Below are positions 57,882 through 64,000 of a stretch of 64,000 nucleotides of DNA, piece after piece. Source of the DNA: CAWKEY01 sp963848675 (lineage in GTDB: Bacteria > Pseudomonadota > Gammaproteobacteria > Methylococcales > Methylomonadaceae); NCBI GenBank assembly GCA_963848675.1, contig CAWKEY010000053.1, forward strand, positions 24,890 to 88,889, written 5' to 3'. The first letter of the stretch is position 1, and every line of letters starts with the position of its first letter. Made by a program: the position numbers and the translations under genes. The notes beneath the pieces are model-generated. The model was not told the origin of the DNA and made no database searches. It worked only from the letters and a program-made list of their open reading frames with translations.

Positions 57882-58439
57882 CTAAGCTTTCCTCGCTTTA
57901 GCTAATACCCTATAAACCGTAGCTTCACCCACGCCAACCTGACTGGCAATCTCGGCCTTGGTTAAACCTTCAGTATTTAAACGGATAATTGCTGCCTGGC
58001 GGGTGGTGTCAATGGGTTTTCGACCCGTATATTTGCCTTCCCCTTTTGCTTTGGCCACACCCTCGCGTTGCCGCTCAAGCATCATTTCACGTTCAAATTG
58101 GGCGATGCCACCTAAAATGGTCAACATCAACTTACCTGTTGTGGTTTGGGTATCCATGCCTAAATTCAAAATACGCAAGCCGACTTGTTTACGTTCAAGC
58201 TTATGAATTATATTCATTAAGTCCCGCACCGAACGGGCTAAGCGATCCAGTTTTGTCACCACCAGGACATCGCCTTCCCGGACAAACTCTAATGCGGCAT
58301 CGAGTTGTACGCGGTTGCCGACCGACGAGACTTGTTCCTGAAATACCTTTTCGCAACCGATACTTTGAAGCTCAGTAATCTGAGACTCAAAACCGGCCAT
58401 TTGGTCGACCGTTGATGTGCGTGCGTAACCAATGATCAT
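57882..58439 (-). CDS. tnpR: Serine resolvase of second Tn3-family element
   Basis: A 185-aa resolvase that resolves cointegrates at res. GYARTSTVDQ holds the catalytic Ser (about residue 9), TKLDRLARSVRDL the conserved Arg pair, LTILGGIAQFEREMMLERQREG the E-helix, and KAEIASQVGVGEATVYRVL the C-terminal helix-turn-helix. It is full length for the family. It lies downstream of tnpA in the same direction, with res in the 151-bp gap. Confidence 0.95.
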   Translation of the reverse strand: MIIGYARTSTVDQMAGFESQITELQSIGCEKVFQEQVSSVGNRVQLDAALEFVREGDVLVVTKLDRLARSVRDLMNIIHKLERKQVGLRILNLGMDTQTTTGKLMLTILGGIAQFEREMMLERQREGVAKAKGEGKYTGRKPIDTTRQAAIIRLNTEGLTKAEIASQVGVGEATVYRVLAKARKA

Positions 58440-58440
58440 T

Positions 58441-58559
58441 TTTCTATCATAAGATTCTAGTAGTTGTGATAGAAACGCTATCTAAATTAAAATATAACTC
58501 TAAAGATAGTCTTTATCGCCTTTTTTTAAACTATCACTAGGGCATGCCCTATTGGTAGT
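58441..58559. other. Three-subsite res region
   Basis: Three inverted-repeat subsites are visible between tnpR and tnpA: TTTCTATCA/TGATAGAAA (58441-58449 and 58467-58475), CTATCT/AGATAG (58478-58483 and 58504-58509) and ACTATCA/TGGTAGT (58530-58536 and 58553-58559). All share a CTATC(A/T) half-site, matching the usual I-II-III layout next to tnpR. The third contains the perfect palindrome AGGGCATGCCCT. Confidence 0.7.
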
Positions 58560-58590
58560 ATTGTGCGGCTTCTTCTTTTCAATCTATTCA

Positions 58591-61560
58591 CTAGGCTGCC
58601 ATTCTTTCGATGGGCAAGCGCTTGTCCATATCCAATTCAAACCACCCATAGGGGTTTATGTGAGCGTAAATCAGCGGAGTCAACGCCCTGAAATCAGCAA
58701 CGGTCATCCGGCCATGCCAGATACTTTCCTTCAGTACTTGCTGTATCATGAGCGTGTTCACATACACCAGGCAAAGCTGAAGCAGATGCAGCGATAGCAC
58801 CGACAGTTCTTGGTCTTCGATTCGGTTACTCGCTATTTCGCGGCCGTCGCCATAAAAAATAAATCCGTTAGCGCTGTTCCAATTTTCAACCACGTTCAGT
58901 CCGGCGTGTATCTCCTGGCGCAGGGTTTCTGAAATAATGTACTGGCATAGAAAGAGGGTTTTGATGACTTTGCCTAGTTCCGCCAGTGCTTTGTAGGTCG
59001 GATGTTGGACGTTATTACGCGTGAACCGGGACAAGATGGCTTCAGCCTGGGCCGTACCCAATTTTAACGCCGTTGTGTATTTCACCATTTCATCGTACTG
59101 CTGGCGAATCAACTCCCAGTTTATGGAACGGGTCAATATGGGATCAAGATGGGGGTAACGAATGCCGCTGCCTTTTTCCGGCAGGTAGAGTTTTTGTGAG
59201 GCAACCCCTTTTAACCGGGGCATTAAGTTAAACCCCAACAAATGGCAAAATGCAAAGCCGACTTCACTTTGGCCATGGGTATCGGTATAGCTTTTCTGTA
59301 TATCAATATCGGCTTTATGCCGCAGCACACCTTCAATCATTGAAGCCACTTCAGAGGATGAACAACGCTTTAACTGAGAGTAGATACAGACAGATTGTGC
59401 CTCGACGTGCCAATAAATCATCACCCCGCGACCGCCATAGCGAACATGCCATTCCGTCATGAGATTCTGATCCCAGGCACCGATTTTTGTGGAATCAGAG
59501 GCGCAACTAGTTGTGCCTTCACCCCAAATTTGAGGAAGCCTTACGGCCAGGGTCGCATTGGCGACTTGCGCAATCGCCTCACGTAAGGTATTTTTTTCAA
59601 GAAATGAATGTCTGATGTGAAGCAATTCTTTATAACTGGCATCATGTCCGCTTGCGGCAATTCGCTTTAATCCAGCATTTGTACCCAACGCAAATAGGGA
59701 CAACAATAAACGTTTTTGTATCGTGTTTTGATCCAGCGTTTCACGTTGTCGGCTGCTCTGAAACAGCTGGGTAAAATTAACCCGCAGGTCTGCTTCCTTT
59801 AGAACATCAAGCAGTCCTGTTGCAGGCCAGCGATTGAATATCTCGGCTTTGAGGCGAGCCAGGTTTTCGGGCTCTGCTTGAGGCTCTTGAGGGGTAATCC
59901 GAATACGATTCTTACCCGTAGGAATAATTTTAACCAATGGATTTTTGGGTATTTCCTTATTCGTATGCTTAAGGGCCTTCTCTAAATCCGTTTTCAATTT
60001 CTCTATCAGGTCTTCCGGATTCTTGGGTAAATTTAACGCCTCATAATAAGCGTCACTGTTGCTGCTAAAATCGCCCGGCAAGTCTTCATCCGGATTACGG
60101 TAACGACAAGCACCTACCACCCAGATTTCTTTGCTCCGCAAGCGCTCACGCAAAGCCTGTAATACCTCGATTTCATAATTGATACGGTTAATCCGGTTAT
60201 CGCCATCCTTATCTTGTTCGATGACCGTATCGAACCGTTTGGACTTAACCACACCTACAACGGGGATATCATCAATATCAGTAAAATATTGGCCCCGATG
60301 TTCCCGATTGCTTTTGAGGTGATTTACGGCATCCAGCACAGGCGTGTGCTTGCTGTTATTGCTACGGAATTCCAGGGTGTCGAGTAGCGGTACGATCATA
60401 CGCCGGTAATGGTTGCCGTAAGAACGCCGAACCACTTGATGGACTTCCTCCTGATAGGCCTTGCCGCTAGATTTGTACTCTTTCACCAGGTTTTTCAGGG
60501 TTTCTAAGCTCACTTTAGGATACAAGACATCTTTTATAATCCCTTCAGGCTGTTCAACCGCCACTTCGGCCAACTTGAATAACAGCCCGGTTTTGCCATG
60601 GACTAGTTTTAAATCCTCAAGCAGTTTCTTATCAATTTTATTTTCGGCACGTTTGCCAATGTTATGGACGACTTGAATCAGCAGATCAATCAAGTTATCC
60701 GTTATTTCCATTTGGCGTTGCCAGCAAAAAACGGCCACCAAGGCATAGCAGATAACATCGGGGTGGCGGCGCAACTCCCACGCCGATTCAGTCGAAGCCC
60801 GGCGGTAATATTTTTGCAACCATTTCGCGGGCAGTGATGCCAGCAGTTCGCCAGGGATGACCAGGTCTCGTAGGTAGTTTATTTTTTCGACAGCTTGCAA
60901 AATTCGGTCAAGCCCCACTTTTCCCGTGTCGTCTTTTAACCAACTGACGCTCGAAAAGGTGTTGCTTAACGCAGAACTTCCATCCGCATCGTCTTCAGCA
61001 ACATTCAGCAAGCCATCTATCAATTTTTTTGTGTTCGGATTTAAGCCCTTTGTAATCCGATTGAATAATTCCGTTTCAAAGGTACATGTCGCTGAGCGGA
61101 TTAACCGTTCAAGCTGCATGGAGCTTGGCGGCTCTATGCGACGGTTCTTGAACCAGTGAATGGCGAAGTCCAGCAATGAATTAAAGGTCGGAGCGGACGG
61201 CAGCATCTCGACCAGAATTACCTTGGCAAACTCAGACCTGTCTTTTTCATTGGAACGACGAATTCCCAAGAATGAGCGAATCTCAGCGCGGTCACGGGTA
61301 CCTGTACGTCCAGTGAATTCGTATTGATTTAAATTGTCGCCAGAAACACCAATTTGACTGGCCAAATAACCCAAAACCGCTTCCGGAATTTGATGGCAAT
61401 GTTCTGGAAAATAGCCTTCATTTTGGAAATACTTGAGGGACACGACAAAACCCAAGCGGCCATAAGAGGTTTTTTTAAACAGCAGGCCAGATTCTTCAGC
61501 CGTCAAATGCCAATGGGCATGTAATTCATGTAATTCATCTGCTTGCCATTGCCATTTCAC
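58591..61560 (-). CDS. tnpA: Tn3-family transposase, full length
   Basis: A 989-aa replicative transposase. The N-terminal DNA-binding part has LGFVVSLKYFQNEGYFP. The catalytic domain has SCASDSTKIGAWDQ (first Asp), SYTDTHGQSEVGFAFCHLLGF (second Asp) and a C-terminal helical part with the Glu region, ending INPYGWFELDMDKRLP. Length is right for the family and no break is present, so it can probably act. It differs clearly in sequence from the broken tnpA at 23.5-27.7 kb, so the two transposons belong to different branches. Confidence 0.95.
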   Translation of the reverse strand: MKWQWQADELHELHAHWHLTAEESGLLFKKTSYGRLGFVVSLKYFQNEGYFPEHCHQIPEAVLGYLASQIGVSGDNLNQYEFTGRTGTRDRAEIRSFLGIRRSNEKDRSEFAKVILVEMLPSAPTFNSLLDFAIHWFKNRRIEPPSSMQLERLIRSATCTFETELFNRITKGLNPNTKKLIDGLLNVAEDDADGSSALSNTFSSVSWLKDDTGKVGLDRILQAVEKINYLRDLVIPGELLASLPAKWLQKYYRRASTESAWELRRHPDVICYALVAVFCWQRQMEITDNLIDLLIQVVHNIGKRAENKIDKKLLEDLKLVHGKTGLLFKLAEVAVEQPEGIIKDVLYPKVSLETLKNLVKEYKSSGKAYQEEVHQVVRRSYGNHYRRMIVPLLDTLEFRSNNSKHTPVLDAVNHLKSNREHRGQYFTDIDDIPVVGVVKSKRFDTVIEQDKDGDNRINRINYEIEVLQALRERLRSKEIWVVGACRYRNPDEDLPGDFSSNSDAYYEALNLPKNPEDLIEKLKTDLEKALKHTNKEIPKNPLVKIIPTGKNRIRITPQEPQAEPENLARLKAEIFNRWPATGLLDVLKEADLRVNFTQLFQSSRQRETLDQNTIQKRLLLSLFALGTNAGLKRIAASGHDASYKELLHIRHSFLEKNTLREAIAQVANATLAVRLPQIWGEGTTSCASDSTKIGAWDQNLMTEWHVRYGGRGVMIYWHVEAQSVCIYSQLKRCSSSEVASMIEGVLRHKADIDIQKSYTDTHGQSEVGFAFCHLLGFNLMPRLKGVASQKLYLPEKGSGIRYPHLDPILTRSINWELIRQQYDEMVKYTTALKLGTAQAEAILSRFTRNNVQHPTYKALAELGKVIKTLFLCQYIISETLRQEIHAGLNVVENWNSANGFIFYGDGREIASNRIEDQELSVLSLHLLQLCLVYVNTLMIQQVLKESIWHGRMTVADFRALTPLIYAHINPYGWFELDMDKRLPIERMAA

Positions 61561-61600
61561 AATAGAATCCCTTCACATACTGATTTTAATAAACCTAAAA

Positions 61601-61631
61601 TGCTATCATTAGACTTGCAAAATTGATAGCA
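61601..61631. promoter_or_regulatory. Dyad upstream of tnpA, possible operator
   Basis: TGCTATCA (61601-61608) faces TGATAGCA (61624-61631) about 40-70 bp upstream of the tnpA start, inside the right end region. The half-site resembles those in the res region near tnpR. It could let the resolvase repress tnpA; this is inference from sequence similarity. Confidence 0.45.
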
Positions 61632-61694
61632 CTTTTTAGCAAAATTTATTTACGGATTCTTTCGAAGATGGCGGTTTTTACAGCTATGTGGTAA

Positions 61695-62390
61695 CTAGCC
61701 CATAATGGTGGCGTGATGAATAATGCGATCAATAGCCGCAACGGTCATCATGGTGTCTGGAAAGATCTGATCCCAATGACTGAAAGGTTGGTTAGAGGTA
61801 ATGATTAAGCTACCGCTTTCATAACGATGCGCGATGAATTCAAATAATACCTGGGTTTCAGCGTCATTTTTTTTAACATAGCCAATATCATCAATCACCA
61901 GAACCTGATATTTATCCAGCCGCGTCATCGCTGTCATTAAATCCAGATCTCGCTTGGCTTGCTGTAGACTTTGAACGAGCGCCACGGCTGAGAACCATTT
62001 AACACGGACATTTTGTTCTATTAACTGAGCGGCGAGTGCGGCTGCTATATGCGATTTACCAACCCCCGATGGCCCGATTAACAAGACGTTTCCGGCCTGG
62101 TGCGCCCAATCACTGTGCTCTTTCTGCGCAATGATCAGTTGTTGCTCGGACGCGCTGAATTCTTCCAGCTTCAGGTTGGCAAAGCTTTTTCCTGGCGGCA
62201 AACCGGCTTCTCGTGTCCAACGTTGCACACGTTTCTGATAACGATCCGCGACTTCCTGTTCACAAAGTCCCGATAAATAGCGGACATGACCATAGCCTTT
62301 TTCAATAGCCTGTTCTTGATGGCGTTGATAATGCCGGCTAAAGGCCGGCAGCTTGAGTTCTTTCAGTAACAAGTTGATAGTTTCAGGCAT
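61695..62390 (-). pseudogene. istB: IS21-family helper ATPase IstB, C-terminus cut
   Basis: AAA+ helper of IS21 transposition, about 231 aa from the ATG at 62390 (MPETINLLLKELKLPAFSRHYQ). Walker A is GPSGVGKSHIAAAL, Walker B VLVIDDIGYVKKND, with ITSNQPFSHWDQIFPD as sensor region. It ends HHATIMG, with the stop lying in the Tn3-family inverted repeat, whereas IstB normally runs about 12-15 residues further. It is a C-terminal truncation that might still fold. The start overlaps the istA end. An earlier ATG at 62438 lies within istA and is not used. Confidence 0.85.
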
Positions 62391-63903
62391 GACCAACAGC
62401 CTCCGTAAGATGCCAATTACCCTGTAATAGATGATCATAGCTCGCTAAATCCTGTTGCCGTGCGGGAATAATGGGCACCGGTTTACTGCCCAAGTAACGC
62501 TCTTGTAAGGCCTTGAGCGTAAGCAGCGGTTTGTTGTTATCGACTAGCGCCAATAACTCATTGCCTAAGCGTTCTTCACAGTCATGATCCATAGCGATGC
62601 GGAGAACGCCAACGATCCATTTACACGCGTCTCTGGATTGAAACTGTTGATCACAGCGTTGCCATAGCTGGCGATACGTATCGGTGGGCAATAGCTCATC
62701 CCGGAACTGTAAAAACCGGAAGGCCTGGGGTTTAGCTGACAGGCTATGAATGATGTGGCGATAATCAATACAGCGAGCGCGTTCCTGACCCGGTTTAGGG
62801 TAAATACGCAGGAGCGTAGCGGTCAACGTTTGGCCAATAAAAAAAGCCAGGCGATCATGATAAACATGGACCCGAACGGTTTCACCAATCATTCTGGAGG
62901 GTACTGAATAAAGCACCCTTTTGATTTCCAGGGTACTGCTACGTGTCACTTTCAGGCTGAGTTCGCTATAGTCCATGAAGCGTTCGCGGGGTAGCGCTTG
63001 CAATGCCGCGTGCTCGTATTTAAAGCGGCTCTGGCAGCGTTTATTCAAACGCTCAGTGACTTTATTCAGAAACGCCTGGTAGTCTTTGATGGTGGCAAAA
63101 TCACCACTGCCTCGTAGTTTTAAAGCCTGATCCAGACGGCGTTTGAAAGAACCATGCGCGCATTCAATGGCGCCATTTTCATGGCTCACGCCGAGATTAT
63201 TGCGCGTGGCACGCAGGTTGTAATGGGCACAGAGAGCTTCATAGGACGCTGTCAGTTTCTGTTCTTCAGCGTGGTTATTAAAAGCCGCACTTAAACTGTC
63301 GGTGCGATGCTCAATGGGACTGCCACCGGCCAGTGCTAGCGCTGACTGCAAGCCATCGGCCAGCGCGGAATAGCTTTCACCGCCCAAAACGATCTGGATA
63401 TAGCGCCAGCCACTGTAAGCAAAACGGAACTGATACAAAAGATGGCTAAATGCCTCACCCTGAAGGGTAATTTCCGTATTGGGATGGCTGAAATCAGATA
63501 AGCCTTGCTGGCCAGCGGGTACAGACTGACGGAAGATAACGGCTTTGTCCGGCCCTTGCGTGGCTTTCCAATGTTTCACTCGACGCTGCAGGGTACGCAA
63601 TACCTGGTAGGGAAATTGACCGGCGTGTTCGTCTTCCAGGTATTCCCAGAGGGTTAAGCCCGTTAGTTGCGGCTCTTCCTCTAACAAGGGTACCAATTCA
63701 CTTTCCCAAATGGCATCCAAAGGATCTTCGCGAGTACGCCAATGGCGTTCTCGTGGAATCGATGGTCGCTCACCTTTTTCTATTCTGCGGGCAGAACGCT
63801 CAGAAATGCCGCCTTTAGCAGCGGCTGTTTCTTGGCTCTGTCCCTGTTGACGTTTGTTCATATATAAATTCTCTTGTCTTTTAGTGATACGTTTTCCAGA
63901 CAT
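62383..63903 (-). CDS. istA: IS21-family transposase IstA
   Basis: DDE transposase of 506 aa. An N-terminal helix-turn-helix region (residues about 1-50) precedes the catalytic core: DFSHPNTEI (first Asp), EHRTDSLSAAF (second Asp) and NNLGVSHENGAIECAHGSFKRRL (Glu). The C-terminal beta-barrel part includes RVLYSVPSRMIGETVRVHVYHDRLAFF. It appears complete. It overlaps istB by eight bases, the usual coupled order. Confidence 0.95.
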   Translation of the reverse strand: MSGKRITKRQENLYMNKRQQGQSQETAAAKGGISERSARRIEKGERPSIPRERHWRTREDPLDAIWESELVPLLEEEPQLTGLTLWEYLEDEHAGQFPYQVLRTLQRRVKHWKATQGPDKAVIFRQSVPAGQQGLSDFSHPNTEITLQGEAFSHLLYQFRFAYSGWRYIQIVLGGESYSALADGLQSALALAGGSPIEHRTDSLSAAFNNHAEEQKLTASYEALCAHYNLRATRNNLGVSHENGAIECAHGSFKRRLDQALKLRGSGDFATIKDYQAFLNKVTERLNKRCQSRFKYEHAALQALPRERFMDYSELSLKVTRSSTLEIKRVLYSVPSRMIGETVRVHVYHDRLAFFIGQTLTATLLRIYPKPGQERARCIDYRHIIHSLSAKPQAFRFLQFRDELLPTDTYRQLWQRCDQQFQSRDACKWIVGVLRIAMDHDCEERLGNELLALVDNNKPLLTLKALQERYLGSKPVPIIPARQQDLASYDHLLQGNWHLTEAVGHA

Positions 63904-63952
63904 GGGCGGACTCCATAAAGTTGAAATTCACCGTTGTCCTACATATCGGTCA

Positions 63953-63996
63953 ACCGGACAAGATAATTGTCGTCAAACCGGACAAGATAATTGTCG
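63953..63996. repeat. IS21 terminal repeats
   Basis: Two direct copies of AACCGGACAAGATAATTGTCG (63953-63973, and 63976-63996 with one repeat-edge change) lie just before the window edge. IS21 elements carry such multiple repeats at their ends for transposase binding. The true end of the element is near or just beyond 64000. Confidence 0.75.
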
Positions 63997-64000
63997 CCGA

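Larger units (their letters stand above)
57807..61701. mobile_element. Second Tn3-family transposon, apparently complete
   Basis: Inverted ends of 38-39 bp: left 57807-57845 (GGGGTAGTTACCACATAGCT...) and right 61663-61701, whose complement reads GGGCTAGTTACC. They differ at few positions. The element carries tnpA and tnpR, both leftward, with a res site between them, and nothing else. Its left end lies in the tyrosine recombinase gene and its right end in istB. The flanking 5 bp do not match, so rearrangement or deletion has followed insertion. Confidence 0.9.

Noticed and set aside
23383..61701. The eCIS as cargo of one composite Tn3 transposon
   Set aside because: The ends on the left (GGGTGCATTT...) and on the right (GGGGTAGTTA...) are different sequences, so they belong to two unrelated elements.
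63953..63996. CRISPR-like direct repeats at the right edge
   Set aside because: There are only two copies with a 2-bp gap, placed at the end of an IS21 element, where such repeats are normal.

Overview
The window looks like the chromosome of a gammaproteobacterium. The evidence is the gene order of the fatty-acid block (yceD-rpmF-plsX-fabH-fabD-fabG-acpP-fabF-pabC-mltG-tmk-holB-pilZ-tatD) and the dusA/folE/hemH/yceF neighbours. A methanotroph of the Methylococcales is my best guess from overall protein character; no marker gene in the window proves it.

Layout. (1) 1-1.9 kb: a truncated IS630-type transposase gene and an IS1595-type transposase. (2) 1.9-19.2 kb: dense core genome: tRNA modification, folate and haem synthesis, a membrane-anchored MutS-like ATPase, a lytic transglycosylase, an HDOD protein, then type II fatty-acid synthesis, pabC, mltG, tmk, holB, pilZ and tatD. 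The ferrochelatase gene carries one in-frame TGA. (3) 19.2-23.2 kb: a class V aminotransferase gene cleanly split by an IS1380 element with a perfect 5-bp target duplication, then an IS30 element. (4) 23.4-30.0 kb: a dead Tn3-family transposon. Its transposase has lost its catalytic core and is also split by an ISNCY-type element with a 4-bp duplication. It keeps a serine resolvase and a HigBA-type toxin-antitoxin pair. (5) 30.2-57.0 kb: an extracellular contractile injection system (eCIS) locus with its cargo genes. (6) 57-64 kb: a tyrosine recombinase remnant, a second and apparently intact Tn3-family transposon, and an IS21 element.

The eCIS reads in one direction: DUF4255 protein, unknown 395-aa protein, sheath, two inner-tube proteins, DUF5908 protein, LysM-type tube/baseplate linker, VgrG-like spike, PAAR tip, gp25, two large baseplate J-type proteins, tape-measure protein and AAA ATPase. 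Two DUF4157-bearing cargo proteins follow, one of 368 aa and one of 1896 aa. Each has a small unknown gene directly behind it, and a third small gene is cut off by a transposon end. No tail-fibre gene, capsid or terminase is visible.

The most striking observation is that the particle genes between 33.6 and 42.9 kb hold eleven single-base indels and one nonsense codon. The sheath, tape measure, ATPase and cargo genes around them are open. Either the injection machine is decaying while its cargo is kept, or this stretch of the assembly is poor. The other main leads are the giant modular DUF4157 cargo, the N-terminal signature shared by both cargo proteins, and a MITE-like insertion between the cargo units.
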